Shown here: positions 36,807-46,130 of the stretch, one piece after another | Layout: every line of letters starts with the position of its first letter | Position numbering within the stretch: the stretch's first letter is position 1 | DNA from: a virus | Reading direction: 5' to 3' (one strand) | Virus record (IMG/VR): IMGVR_UViG_3300034066_001068 | Span: 1-60,678 of that record | Length of the DNA stretch: 60,678 nt | Notes under the pieces: generated by a model | Told to the model about the DNA's origin: nothing | Database searches by the model: none | The model's input: the letters and a program-made list of their open reading frames with translations, nothing else | Made by a program: the position numbers and the translations under genes

Positions 36807-37277
36807 TTAAACATTCTCTAATTGTAGCATCTCATCGTTTGTTTTGATTTTTTTAGTTAGATAAAAGTTAAAGTAATTGTTACCTATAAAGTTTTCGTAA
36901 AAAATTCTAGTAGTAATATCTTTAAGAGACTCTTTAATTTCTTTTGATTTAAAGTCATGTCCTTCATGATTCAAAAAGAAATTAATTTCTAAATTCATAA
37001 AAGATTTTTTACCTTGATTTAGTCCGCTGGACCTTAAATCTAAATCCACTATAAATTTATCATCAAATAACTCTTTATCTAAGGATTCGTAGATTGAATG
37101 TTTTATGGCTCTGTTCATATTAAGAACTGTCCGTGACCAATTTTGACACTCTGTGGTCGGTTCCACCCATGTTTGGATGTTAAGATAGAGTGACTTAAAA
37201 TTCATCGAATCAACTGTTCCATATATTATTTTGGCGGTGTTGAATCCGTGAATATGTGAGGTTTTCCCCTTTTTCAT
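36807..37277 (-). CDS. Hypothetical protein in the head cluster
   Basis: A 156-residue alpha/beta protein with no recognised family. It lies between bS21 and the prohead protease, where T4 carries the small core genes 67 and 68, but it is larger and not acidic, so I do not equate it with them. Confidence 0.55.
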   Translation of the reverse strand: MKKGKTSHIHGFNTAKIIYGTVDSMNFKSLYLNIQTWVEPTTECQNWSRTVLNMNRAIKHSIYESLDKELFDDKFIVDLDLRSSGLNQGKKSFMNLEINFFLNHEGHDFKSKEIKESLKDITTRIFYENFIGNNYFNFYLTKKIKTNDEMLQLENV

Positions 37278-37301
37278 TAAATTTCATAATTTTTAAGTTT
37301 A

Positions 37302-37328
37302 TTGTTTTTAGAAAAATAGGTATATTTA
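37302..37328 (+). promoter_or_regulatory. Possible promoter of the bS21 gene
   Basis: TTG, 16 nt, TATATTTA, a near match to the Bacteroidetes form with the final G replaced, 36 nt before the ATG at 37365. Confidence 0.4.
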
Positions 37329-37364
37329 CAGCAATAGTCAAAATAAATATAAACTCAAAAAAAT

Positions 37365-37559
37365 ATGTTAATAGTAAAAGTAGGAAAGAATGTAACTCTT
37401 GAAAAAGCGTTAAAAATTTACAAAAGTAAAGTTATAAAGACAAGACAAAGTAGAGAATTAAACGAGAGAAAAGAATTCCAAAAAAAATCCGTTAAAAGGA
37501 GAAATGAAATTTCAAAAGCAAAATACGTACAAAAAAAATATAAATCAAACAATGATTAA
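37365..37559 (+). CDS. rpsU: Ribosomal protein bS21
   Basis: A 64-residue protein collinear with bacterial bS21 over its whole length: MLIVKV, LEKALKIYKSKVIKT, SRELNERKEFQKKSVKRR and KAKYVQKKYK. bS21 sits near the anti-Shine-Dalgarno end of 16S RNA on the small subunit platform and affects initiation; in Bacteroidetes it helps hide that sequence. Phage bS21 copies are known in large phages and are thought to enter host ribosomes and favour phage messages. The gene is the only plus-strand one within the head cluster and overlaps the convergent gene by 4 nt. Confidence 0.93.
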   Translation: MLIVKVGKNVTLEKALKIYKSKVIKTRQSRELNERKEFQKKSVKRRNEISKAKYVQKKYKSNND

Positions 37560-38275
37560 AGATTCTCATTCAAACTTTTAAGTTTGAAATAAGTTAACTT
37601 GTCGTATTTTTCTGATATTACTTTATCAAGAGTTTCATCAATTCTTATTTGAGTTGACTTGTCCTTATTATTATTTTTCATTTCAGTTAATTTATTCACA
37701 ACACTTTCTTTAACATTATCAAATTTTTGATTTAAAGTAACATCATCTTCAGATAAAAATTTTGTTAATTCTTTTTTATCTGACTCACTTAATGACTCAA
37801 TAAAATTTGAGATTGTTTTATTTGCAATGTTTACCATAGAGGTTAACGGAATTTGAACGGTGTCTGTTTTCTTGATAGGTAATTTCTTAATAGTTTCAGA
37901 AATAAGTTTTTTACTTGTTATTCTTGATTCAATTGTTAAAATATCTCTTGAGAATAAATTATCAATATTATTATACTGATTAACAACTTTAGAATTTTTA
38001 ACCCATAACTTTAGTGGGGTAATATCCGACTCTTGTATTTTATTAACGGTATTTTCATAAATGGTAATACATTCATTCACATAATCGTCAACAATAGATT
38101 CTGCCAATCCTTTATTAGAAGATAAATCATCATACAAATAAAAAAGTTTGCGTATCTTTTTATTTTCTAAAACTAACTTTTTAAATTTTTTGAATTCTTC
38201 TTTAAATGTGTCATTTTTATATGACTCTAATAACACATCTTCAATCTTTGATTTAATTATTCCAAAATTTGTCAT
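37556..38275 (-). CDS. Hypothetical helical protein downstream of portal
   Basis: A 239-residue helical Lys/Glu/Ser-rich protein without a recognised family. Position directly after the portal gene corresponds to the T4 core-protein genes 67 and 68, and its helical charged nature would suit a core component, which is inference. TATTTAT lies 12 nt upstream. Confidence 0.5.
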   Translation of the reverse strand: MTNFGIIKSKIEDVLLESYKNDTFKEEFKKFKKLVLENKKIRKLFYLYDDLSSNKGLAESIVDDYVNECITIYENTVNKIQESDITPLKLWVKNSKVVNQYNNIDNLFSRDILTIESRITSKKLISETIKKLPIKKTDTVQIPLTSMVNIANKTISNFIESLSESDKKELTKFLSEDDVTLNQKFDNVKESVVNKLTEMKNNNKDKSTQIRIDETLDKVISEKYDKLTYFKLKSLNENL

Positions 38276-38287
38276 CTCTTTTTATTT

Positions 38288-38294
38288 ATAAATA
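38288..38294 (-). promoter_or_regulatory. TATTTAT motif (late-promoter candidate)
   Basis: TATTTAT 12 nt before the ATG at 38275 and just before the portal stop codon. Confidence 0.45.
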
Positions 38295-40118
38295 TCAATC
38301 TTTTAGAATTTTGTTTAATTCTTTCTCTATTTCACCTAAAGAATTTCTCGCTTTAGATAAATCAATAAATGAATCTGACTCTGTTAAGTTATCACTTTCT
38401 AATAAAATTGATAAATTATCACGTTTAAATGACTCAGGTGTTATCCCCGCGTCACCACCTATTTCAGGACCTGGAGGTGGTGGTGGTGCTCCTCCGCCAG
38501 TATCTTCAGGACCTCCTAATCCTCCTAAAGGTGGTGGGGTCGCTCCCACAGTTTGGGTTGCGCCTGATTTAACACCATATAATTTGTCAATATTATCAAA
38601 TACTCCTGTATGGTTGATAATAGTTGCGGTATTAGTTAATTCTGCCCCAACGGCTTTCTCAACACGTTGTTGTTGCAAATCTAATTTAATTTCTTCATCC
38701 GAGAATCCTAGTACATGTTTCTTAGCCCAAGTCACTGACACTGGTGCAATACCCTCGATTGCCGTTACAGCATCTTTGTATAATAAAACTTTTTCTTTCC
38801 AAACATCAATTTTTAATAAATCGGCTTGTGTTGATGGATTAGTTAATCCTAAGGTAAAGTTTGATAATTCATCTTCAAAACCTAATAAGAATAAATGTAT
38901 GATGGCGATTTTATTCATTTCTGCAATCATAGATTTTTGAATTCTATTAATTGTTCTTGCAAAACGGATGTCTTGTAATGATAAATTCTTACCATCACCA
39001 ACCACTTCCTCAAACCCTAAAAACGCCTTAGGTACCCGAAGTGCGGTTAATAATTTCTTTTGGATGTATTCAATATCGGCAATCTCAGAAAGGTTCTGAG
39101 CTCCAGGTAAAGTATCAATTGGATTTGGCGCCGCTTGGTCACGAACAGGAATAAAATAATCTTGGTCAACCGCCATTTGGTTAAATCTCATATCAACATT
39201 ACCTGATTGACTATCAACCACCTGACTACGTTTAAATTTGTTTGCAACACGTTGTACATATGCCTCAACATCTTTATCGTCCATGTTACCAACAAAAACT
39301 TTAAATACACGTCTTTCAGGTGCTCTTGAAGTCCGATAGATTAACATTGCGTCTTCCGACAATAATAATTGTTTCCAAATACGTCTTGCTTTTTCTAACA
39401 TAGAAGTACCATAAGGTAATTTTCTATCATCACCTAATAATCTAAAGTGAGCAATTTCCCATGAATTAAATTCCATGTCTTTAGCCTTCCACTTAAATCT
39501 TAAACCTTTGTTTTCTACGGGTTCCTCAACGTTTGCAGATTTTGCCGCCATACCTCTTTCAAGTCGTTCAATCTCAATATTTGGTAATTGCATACAACCA
39601 ACAATACCTTTCTCGGCATCTAATTTTAAATAAACAAAATTATCACCGTATTTTGCGGTATTTCTTGTCCACATTGGTAAATTAGTATTGATGTCTAAAA
39701 CATTATTAAATAAATCAATTAAGATTGATTTAATACGTTTAGATTCTGAATAAATTTGTAACATGTATCCATTTTGGTCAACAGTTGTTGATTCTTCACC
39801 GTAGATATCTAAAGCCGCCGAAATTTCGGGAGTATATTCCATAGATTCGTAATCATAAAATGATGCTAATCTTGTTGGTTCATAATAAACCGCTTGAGTA
39901 TATAAGTTACTCTCAATTTTTGTCCATTGATTGGCTAAGTAAAACGTTTGTTGAGCTTGTAGTTTTTCTCTTTCGTATTCCTGTTTTGATGATGTTTTTA
40001 ATAATTCAGTCTTGTCTAAATTATATGTTGGATAATCTTGATTTAACAGGGCGTTAGGCCCAAAAGCTTGGGATAACCTCTGCCAAACTGTAAATTGATT
40101 ATTTTGATTATTTTCCAT
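38295..40118 (-). CDS. Portal protein, T4 gp20-like
   Basis: A 607-residue protein. Segments typical of gp20 are visible: EYTPEISAALDIYGEESTT, LPMWTRNTAKYGDNFVYLKL, RAPERRVFKVFVGNM, then DVEAYVQRVANKFKR, and QKKLLTALRVPKAFLGFEE. It forms the dodecameric ring at the head vertex through which DNA is pumped. The C-terminal 90 residues are Pro/Gly-rich then charged, longer than needed for the core. It follows the terminase and a 51-residue gene on the same strand, a T4-like order with tail genes 18 and 19 absent from between. Confidence 0.9.
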   Translation of the reverse strand: MENNQNNQFTVWQRLSQAFGPNALLNQDYPTYNLDKTELLKTSSKQEYEREKLQAQQTFYLANQWTKIESNLYTQAVYYEPTRLASFYDYESMEYTPEISAALDIYGEESTTVDQNGYMLQIYSESKRIKSILIDLFNNVLDINTNLPMWTRNTAKYGDNFVYLKLDAEKGIVGCMQLPNIEIERLERGMAAKSANVEEPVENKGLRFKWKAKDMEFNSWEIAHFRLLGDDRKLPYGTSMLEKARRIWKQLLLSEDAMLIYRTSRAPERRVFKVFVGNMDDKDVEAYVQRVANKFKRSQVVDSQSGNVDMRFNQMAVDQDYFIPVRDQAAPNPIDTLPGAQNLSEIADIEYIQKKLLTALRVPKAFLGFEEVVGDGKNLSLQDIRFARTINRIQKSMIAEMNKIAIIHLFLLGFEDELSNFTLGLTNPSTQADLLKIDVWKEKVLLYKDAVTAIEGIAPVSVTWAKKHVLGFSDEEIKLDLQQQRVEKAVGAELTNTATIINHTGVFDNIDKLYGVKSGATQTVGATPPPLGGLGGPEDTGGGAPPPPPGPEIGGDAGITPESFKRDNLSILLESDNLTESDSFIDLSKARNSLGEIEKELNKILKD

Positions 40119-40155
40119 GTAATAAATTTAATTCTAATTATCTATAATTAAATAG

Positions 40156-40311
40156 TTAATTTTGATTACCTTTTTTTCTGTTAGGGTCACCTTTTTGTTG
40201 GTTTATTTTATTATCACCACCAGGTTTAACATTACTAATACCCTGACCAGGCACGTTTAATTTACTGCCATTAAGCTTATTCCCCGATTTTTTTCTAGAA
40301 GTTAATCCCAT
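40156..40311 (-). CDS. Small basic protein between terminase and portal
   Basis: A 51-residue frame starting MGLTSRKKSGNK and ending GNQN, rich in Lys, Asn, Gly and Gln, predicted disordered. It fits the gap between portal and terminase, has an ATG, and carries TATTTAT 14 nt upstream like its neighbours, which supports it as a real gene despite its size. A nucleic-acid-binding or core role is only a guess. Confidence 0.6.
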   Translation of the reverse strand: MGLTSRKKSGNKLNGSKLNVPGQGISNVKPGGDNKINQQKGDPNRKKGNQN

Positions 40312-40325
40312 GTGATGTTTTATTA

Positions 40326-40332
40326 ATAAATA
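40326..40332 (-). promoter_or_regulatory. TATTTAT motif (late-promoter candidate)
   Basis: TATTTAT 14 nt before the 51-residue gene, directly downstream of the terminase stop. Confidence 0.45.
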
Positions 40333-42102
40333 TTATCTAACACCAAATAACCAACCATACTTTTGATAATCTTCTCTAGACATGTTCTGACTGTTATACT
40401 GATTAATTCTTTCAGACATGTGCGGTATAACAGGATTAAATTCTAATTTTTTTGATGTTTGGTCATTATTATTAACCGCCCAAGCCTCAATCATCGCTTT
40501 AGTGTGCTCAACAACCTTAGTCAAATTACTAAATGAAGACTCGGCAACGTAAGTTGCCATAGCCACCGACATAATTAAATCGTCATGATGTCCTTTTTGG
40601 TGGTCAGGACGGCCATTAATGTAGATGAACGTATTCATTTCATTAAAAAGTCTTGAACTATAAATTTTAAATCCATGTCTCATCCCCTCTTCAAATGACG
40701 AGATAATTTGAACCCTTTTATTGTTAAAGTTAATCCCTGGTATTTTTTCATGTGCCTTGGCATCGTACTTCCACTTATTAGCAGTATCGACACCATCAAC
40801 ATATAAGTCTTTGTAACCCATTTCCTGTAATTTTCTTGATGTGGAAACACCCATACCGCCAGTAATATCAATTACAATAAAACATGAATACATGTTGGCC
40901 CATTTATAACAAATTTCCGCCATAGTATCTGGTGGTAATTTACCAACATATTCTGCAACCTGTTCTCTCTCATCAAAATCAATAATTTGAAAGGAGCTAA
41001 AATCTTCACTATCTCCACGAGATACGTCAACCCCCATAATGTATTTATGGCCAACAACAGGTTCTTTCCAAATCCATAAAGCATTACCCATCATTTTATT
41101 CTTGGGTTCTGTAATAGAATTTTCTCTAATAGTTTGTAACATTTTAGAATCAAATACGTTATCACCTGAACCTAAGAAGTTACATTCCAACTCCTGAGAT
41201 ACTTTACGTTTATCATATTTTAATTTCTTAACCATCGCCTCAAACCAAGAAGAACAAGGTTTATAACCTTGGTCCATTAATTTTTTTAGTTCACTATAAT
41301 CTCTTTCGGACGCTGGTATATGTGACCAACTAAGTATATCTTTTTCACTATACTCTTCTTTATTTAAAAGATAGTGAATCATATCCTCGGTTTTAACTAA
41401 ATATAAATCTTTTGTATAACGAGGGTCACGAAACCAATACATTTCAGTAATCCTAAAGTCATTCATGTTTCTTAATGCTTGGTCGTATATTTCATAATAA
41501 ATTCGGTCATAACCATTTGGCGTTGAGACTACAATTACTTTACCTCCTGTAGATAGGGACGCCATACAAGCCGCCCAAAAATCACTGTCGGCCTCGATAA
41601 ACGCCGCCTCATCAAATACAAGTATTGTAGGAGTAAATCCACGTAAGGCATCTTTAGATGTTGCAACGGCTTTAACCTCACTACCGTTATTTAATTTATA
41701 ATGTTTTTGTGAGTTTTTTTCAACTGCAAAGTCAACCCCAACCCAACTTGGCCATTGACCAACAAAGGCTCTAATCTTGTTCGCCATTTCTAATGACGTA
41801 TCAAGTTTATTAGCAATTATAAGAACTTTTTCGGGTTTATTTTTTTTAGCAAAAGAAAGTTTCATCGAAGCCCAAGCTGCGGTAACTGTAGATACTCCCG
41901 CTTGTCGATATTTTAGGGCGATGTTTTCGTTATAATTCTCGTAATCTTCAAGTAATGATGCTTGGTCAGGAAATAATTCTAATGGTACGTATTTAGAAAC
42001 TGTATTGTCGTAGGTTTGTAGATAAGTTCTTAACGCGTATTTTACATCCTTATGACATTTTACGTACTCTATTAGTACCTGTTCTTTGGATAAATTTAAC
42101 AT
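40333..42102 (-). CDS. Terminase large subunit, T4 gp17-like
   Basis: A 589-residue packaging motor. The ATPase half has the Walker A-like KYRQAGVST (64-72) and Walker B LVFDEAA (161-167), followed by VVSTPNG. The nuclease half has the acidic triad in MGVDVSRGDSED (Asp359), VIDITGG (Asp412) and GHHDDLIMS (Asp507/508). It cuts concatemers and drives DNA into the prohead through the portal. It starts six bases after the 438-residue gene's stop. No small terminase subunit is recognised in the window. Confidence 0.92.
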   Translation of the reverse strand: MLNLSKEQVLIEYVKCHKDVKYALRTYLQTYDNTVSKYVPLELFPDQASLLEDYENYNENIALKYRQAGVSTVTAAWASMKLSFAKKNKPEKVLIIANKLDTSLEMANKIRAFVGQWPSWVGVDFAVEKNSQKHYKLNNGSEVKAVATSKDALRGFTPTILVFDEAAFIEADSDFWAACMASLSTGGKVIVVSTPNGYDRIYYEIYDQALRNMNDFRITEMYWFRDPRYTKDLYLVKTEDMIHYLLNKEEYSEKDILSWSHIPASERDYSELKKLMDQGYKPCSSWFEAMVKKLKYDKRKVSQELECNFLGSGDNVFDSKMLQTIRENSITEPKNKMMGNALWIWKEPVVGHKYIMGVDVSRGDSEDFSSFQIIDFDEREQVAEYVGKLPPDTMAEICYKWANMYSCFIVIDITGGMGVSTSRKLQEMGYKDLYVDGVDTANKWKYDAKAHEKIPGINFNNKRVQIISSFEEGMRHGFKIYSSRLFNEMNTFIYINGRPDHQKGHHDDLIMSVAMATYVAESSFSNLTKVVEHTKAMIEAWAVNNNDQTSKKLEFNPVIPHMSERINQYNSQNMSREDYQKYGWLFGVR

Positions 42103-42108
42103 GTTTCA

Positions 42109-43425
42109 TTATTTTGGTCTCGATAATCCTAGTCCATTTAAGAAATCATCAAATCCTTCATCGTCATCTTCATCGTCACCGCCACTCAACGCTTCTTCCG
42201 CGTCATATTCTTTCAATTCAGTAACAATTTCATTAACCATCCTCTGAATAAATTGAGTTCCTTGTGGGTCACCTGAAAGTATAAGTTTAGCAACTCTAAA
42301 AAATTCTTCAGCATTTAATTTAGAAAATCTCATAAATAAGTAATGTTGGATGTGTTTCATGTCTTCATCAAACAATTCGATTGGATAAGCTTGTAAGAAT
42401 TTTTCCCAAAAAATTGGACCTAATCGAGAATCCCAAATTTCTGCCGGTAAAGTATCTTCAGCACTCATAATCATTTCTTGTTGTTTTGGGTCATCAGGTA
42501 AACCGTGAGTACCAAATATTTCGTAAATACCTTTAACTAATTCATGAATTAAAAGCGGGAATGTCATTGCTCTTGCTTTAACTGTTGGTGGGTCAGTTTC
42601 GGTATCAACTTCTGATTGTCCCATTTGACCACCACCGCCACCAGCCATTCCTTCCATATCAGGGAATAACCAATATGCGTGTTCCATTAAAGATTGTGAC
42701 ACGGTGTATAAATTCATTAATCTAGGGTCAATATCATTAAGTTCTCTTGAAACTAAATTAAACATGTGACCGCCTTTAAACGCAGCACCTTGAATAAGTG
42801 AGTTAATAAATCTTCTTTTAGCTCTTTCTAAATCAAATGTTTCGGCGTCACCCATAAACTCTTCGATTTCTTCTTCGCTAGGCATTTCAGGTTCTTCTTT
42901 CATTCCTTCTGCCGCACCCATAGGTCTCATAACTAATTTAGCGTCAAACTGCATTGCTCCTTCAGGAATACCCATCTCTTTAATAACTAAATCAACTGCA
43001 AGTTGTTCTAAAACTTCTTTGTTTTCCATTTGAATTGATACAACTGTTTGTAACGATTGCATCGCAGTCATCATTAGATTATTTAATGGATTGCCCCCTT
43101 GGATTACTCTGGTGTCACCCATGGCTCTTCTAACTTTATCTACAGAATCTTTAAATCTTTTTGATGATATTAATTCAATATAATCCTTATCCATCTTAGG
43201 GATTGCAGGAAAGTTATTGTAAGGAGTCTCTTTTGACGTAATTTTTCTTTCAATACCAGGTTCCATTCTTTCAGGCCCTTCATAATCAATAGGAGCTTCT
43301 TTTAAGTTATTTTTTAACTCACTTAAAAGACTACGTTCATTATTAGTTAACCCTTCACTAACTAATTTTTTTTCTAAAAATTTTTTAACTTTTAGGTTTT
43401 TTTCTGTATTTGGATTTAGACTCAT
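42109..43425 (-). CDS. Conserved-type head/core protein upstream of terminase
   Basis: A 438-residue acidic protein of unknown function. The N-terminus contains two processing-style sites, KKLVSE then G and NNLKE then A, within the first 45 residues. A Gly-rich stretch (AGGGGGQMG) and an Asp/Glu-rich tail flank a helical body. Tight spacing with the terminase suggests one transcript. The processing sites suggest it is inside the prohead. Confidence 0.5.
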   Translation of the reverse strand: MSLNPNTEKNLKVKKFLEKKLVSEGLTNNERSLLSELKNNLKEAPIDYEGPERMEPGIERKITSKETPYNNFPAIPKMDKDYIELISSKRFKDSVDKVRRAMGDTRVIQGGNPLNNLMMTAMQSLQTVVSIQMENKEVLEQLAVDLVIKEMGIPEGAMQFDAKLVMRPMGAAEGMKEEPEMPSEEEIEEFMGDAETFDLERAKRRFINSLIQGAAFKGGHMFNLVSRELNDIDPRLMNLYTVSQSLMEHAYWLFPDMEGMAGGGGGQMGQSEVDTETDPPTVKARAMTFPLLIHELVKGIYEIFGTHGLPDDPKQQEMIMSAEDTLPAEIWDSRLGPIFWEKFLQAYPIELFDEDMKHIQHYLFMRFSKLNAEEFFRVAKLILSGDPQGTQFIQRMVNEIVTELKEYDAEEALSGGDDEDDDEGFDDFLNGLGLSRPK

Positions 43426-43429
43426 TTTC

Positions 43430-44359
43430 TTACTTTAATTTAATTCCTAATGATTTAAATGACAACCAACTTGGTACCTTTTGTTTAGCTTTAGGTGCAG
43501 GTTTAACTCCTGGTTTAGGTAGGTATGGTGTTCCAGGTTTTGATGGTCTTGTTGGGGTATCAACATCAGGTCTAACCCCTGGTATTGATGGTGCCGTTTT
43601 AGGGCCTTGTTCTTTAACTAAATTAAGGAATTCCCTTTTAGTCATTTTTGGGGTAATATGTTTTTCAACTAATTTCATAATTTTTTTTTCTATTTCATTT
43701 TCACCAAAGGTAACGCTTGGAGACATGGAATTCAACTTATTTTTTACACCACCCGCATATGCCGCAGAAACTTTATTAACTAAATTATTTAAACCACTTT
43801 CTTTCGCTTCTGTTTTTTTCTTTTCAGGTAATTTTTTAAAGTTTGTTTTGTCGGCAAATTCTTCGGCCATTTTACACCATTTCTTCTGTTCTTTTGTTTT
43901 ACCATCACCACACTTAGCAAAGAAATATTTTTGTTGTTTTTTAGATTCAAATTTCTCTGCAAGATTTTTATATTCTTGTAATGAATCAGGGTCACCATCA
44001 CCCGTAGGTCCTTTTTGAATAGGGTCCTGAGTATCACCTTTCATTAACCACTCCATTTCAGAATCAGTGTCTTCAGTCATCTCAGTCTCCATGGGAGTCG
44101 CTTTCATAGTACCATCAGGTTTCTTTTCAAACTTATATCCCTTCCCTGTTGGGTTATTTGGTAAATCGCCTCCTTGAGCCCCTATAGTAACAATTTCTTT
44201 AGCAGGTTCAGTAGTTTTAGTAACTTGTTCTTTATTTTCTTTTTTAGACTCATTAAGTCTGTTAAACAAAATATCCACTTGTGATTCACTTAATCTAGTG
44301 ACAGTGGACGCTTTCAACCCGTGTTGTATTAATCTTAATTGTTTTTGGTTAGTTTTCAT
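43430..44359 (-). CDS. Hypothetical Lys/Pro-rich head-cluster protein
   Basis: The ATG at 44359 (MKTNQKQLRLIQ) is preferred to a TTG at 44377; it overlaps the upstream gene by 11 nt. The 309-residue product is rich in Lys, Glu and Pro and largely disordered, with a Cys-containing segment near the middle (KYFFAKCGDGKTKEQKKWC) and a Pro/Gly-rich C-terminus. An internal or core role is suggested by position and composition only. Confidence 0.5.
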   Translation of the reverse strand: MKTNQKQLRLIQHGLKASTVTRLSESQVDILFNRLNESKKENKEQVTKTTEPAKEIVTIGAQGGDLPNNPTGKGYKFEKKPDGTMKATPMETEMTEDTDSEMEWLMKGDTQDPIQKGPTGDGDPDSLQEYKNLAEKFESKKQQKYFFAKCGDGKTKEQKKWCKMAEEFADKTNFKKLPEKKKTEAKESGLNNLVNKVSAAYAGGVKNKLNSMSPSVTFGENEIEKKIMKLVEKHITPKMTKREFLNLVKEQGPKTAPSIPGVRPDVDTPTRPSKPGTPYLPKPGVKPAPKAKQKVPSWLSFKSLGIKLK

Positions 44360-44759
44360 AGACAACCTTTTTTTCAAATTCTAAAACGATATCACGTTCA
44401 TATAATTTATCTTTGACAGTGGTCTCTTCGTCACCGAATCTAAACACTAATCTTTTTTGACGGTCAAAATCAACCTCGTCACTCTCATTCTCCCAAGCTA
44501 AAGCAATTACACCATCTATAGAATCCAACATTGAGAAGTTATCAGAATTTTGGATTACTGATAATGTAACTTGGTCATTTTTTAGAGTCCCTACTTTTCG
44601 TATGAATTCTAAATCAGGTGGTAGTGGGTAACCGTTAGACGGTTTTGATTCCCAGTTTTCCCCCCATATATTTTCTAAATTATCAGAAAATATAAATTCA
44701 TATATGTTATCACCCTTATAATTAGGTCCTAATTCATTAACATATATCAAATAAATCAT
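44349..44759 (-). CDS. Hypothetical acidic protein
   Basis: A 136-residue alpha/beta protein with a beta-rich first part and a charged C-terminus. No recognised family. It shares one base with the stop of the upstream 429-residue gene and overlaps the following gene, so translation is coupled. Confidence 0.55.
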   Translation of the reverse strand: MIYLIYVNELGPNYKGDNIYEFIFSDNLENIWGENWESKPSNGYPLPPDLEFIRKVGTLKNDQVTLSVIQNSDNFSMLDSIDGVIALAWENESDEVDFDRQKRLVFRFGDEETTVKDKLYERDIVLEFEKKVVYEN

Positions 44760-46048
44760 TATAGTATCTGACCTTTAACAGTAACTCGAAATTGTTTATT
44801 GTTCATTTCAAACACTAAATTTTTGTGGTTTGTTTTTCCAACAAGTTTTGCGTTAGGATATTTGGACACTAACTTAGTTGATGCAACTTCTTGAGAAATA
44901 CTTTCAGAAACAGTTTTAATTTTACTAATAGTTTTTAATTTATTTTCTTTAATTAAATTCTTTTCGTTTTCCTCAACTTTAAAGTATTTTTTTAATATAT
45001 TATCAATTTTAGATTCGGTAAAAAGTCCTTCGATAACATCTTCCATGTGTTTACCATGTTTTGGATTAACACCTTTAATTTTTGAGTGATGGTTATGTCC
45101 TTCACCAACTTCTTCATATCCACCTTCACCATATAAATTATCATCAAATTCTTGGCCGTCCATATCAAAATCACTTTCAGACATTTCACCAGTAGGTTCT
45201 TCAATACCTATTTCTTCACCGTCAGGTTCTTCCATATCCATTTCTTCACCACCAAATTCTTCATCATTTTCAACACCTTCAAGTTTATTTAAGATATCTT
45301 CTTTATCTTCTTCGTCTAAAGATTCTAAATTTAATGCCGATAATATAGAATTAACAACATATTTAATGTCTTTAGAGGTCATTGGTTCTTCATCTTCTTG
45401 AGAGTCTTGGAAAGCCCTTAATTTCTGAGCTAATTTACCTGTCAATTTTTGAATAACTTTTAATGTTATAACTTCATCCTCTTCAGGTTGTTCCATTTCT
45501 TCACCTTCAGGGTCTTCCATACCTAAATCATCTTCCATACCTAAGTCATCTGTTGGTGCGGGTGCAGGTGCGGGTGCAGGTGCGGGAGCAGGTGCAGGTA
45601 CGGGAGCAGGTGCGGGAGCAGGTGCCGCTTGTTCCTTAGTTTCCCCCATTTTTAAAATGTATTTTGTTGCCGCTTTTTCATCTACATCACTCTCACCAAA
45701 TAATGAAACATTTGATTCATACCCTTCGTTAACATTAACCTCTTTGGCAATTAAGTTAAGACGTTTGAATGCTTGTGAATAAGAAGAATAGTATTTTCTA
45801 TTTTTCATTGGTTCTAAGTAATCATTTTTACCCGCAGATTCTGCTAGTGTTTTTTTAATCACATATCCGTTTTTTTCTTTAACAATTTGATAATTGTTTC
45901 CGTCAGATAAAGTCTTTATATATTCGATTGATTTATCTTCATTTACAGGTGTCGGCATATTTTCATTATATCTAGAAATCTCAATGATACGGTTGATTTT
46001 GTCCATACCTTGTAATTTTTCACTTCCGATTGGTTTTAAGTTTCCCAT
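44759..46048 (-). CDS. Acidic core-like protein with Ala-Pro repeat
   Basis: A 429-residue protein with a helical N-terminus, an (Ala-Pro)n linker near residues 140-165, a Glu/Asp/Met-rich stretch (about 165-300) much like the gp22-like scaffold, and a C-terminal domain with QVASTKLVSKYPNAKLVGKT. It is the first gene of the run leading to terminase. Composition suggests a prohead core component. Confidence 0.5.
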   Translation of the reverse strand: MGNLKPIGSEKLQGMDKINRIIEISRYNENMPTPVNEDKSIEYIKTLSDGNNYQIVKEKNGYVIKKTLAESAGKNDYLEPMKNRKYYSSYSQAFKRLNLIAKEVNVNEGYESNVSLFGESDVDEKAATKYILKMGETKEQAAPAPAPAPVPAPAPAPAPAPAPAPTDDLGMEDDLGMEDPEGEEMEQPEEDEVITLKVIQKLTGKLAQKLRAFQDSQEDEEPMTSKDIKYVVNSILSALNLESLDEEDKEDILNKLEGVENDEEFGGEEMDMEEPDGEEIGIEEPTGEMSESDFDMDGQEFDDNLYGEGGYEEVGEGHNHHSKIKGVNPKHGKHMEDVIEGLFTESKIDNILKKYFKVEENEKNLIKENKLKTISKIKTVSESISQEVASTKLVSKYPNAKLVGKTNHKNLVFEMNNKQFRVTVKGQIL

Positions 46049-46079
46049 TATTTTGTTTTTTTTAAAATTAATTTATATT

Positions 46080-46086
46080 ATAAATA
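46080..46086 (-). promoter_or_regulatory. TATTTAT motif (late-promoter candidate)
   Basis: TATTTAT 31 nt before the ATG at 46048, the start of the run of genes ending with terminase. Confidence 0.4.
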
Positions 46087-46097
46087 TATTCAGAATC

Positions 46098-46119
46098 AAA
46101 AATGTTATCGTTCTAACAT
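46098..46119 (-). terminator. Intrinsic terminator after the M23 fusion gene
   Basis: On the minus strand ATGTTA pairs with TAACAT around a 6-nt loop, followed by a short T run. Confidence 0.5.
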
Positions 46120-46130
46120 AATTCAGTCAT

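Noticed and set aside
38269-38940. Plus-strand frame of 223 codons
   Set aside because: Antisense to the portal C-terminal coding region; composition mirrors it.
43410-44018. Plus-strand frame of 202 codons
   Set aside because: Antisense to the Lys/Pro-rich head-cluster gene, with no start context or family resemblance.
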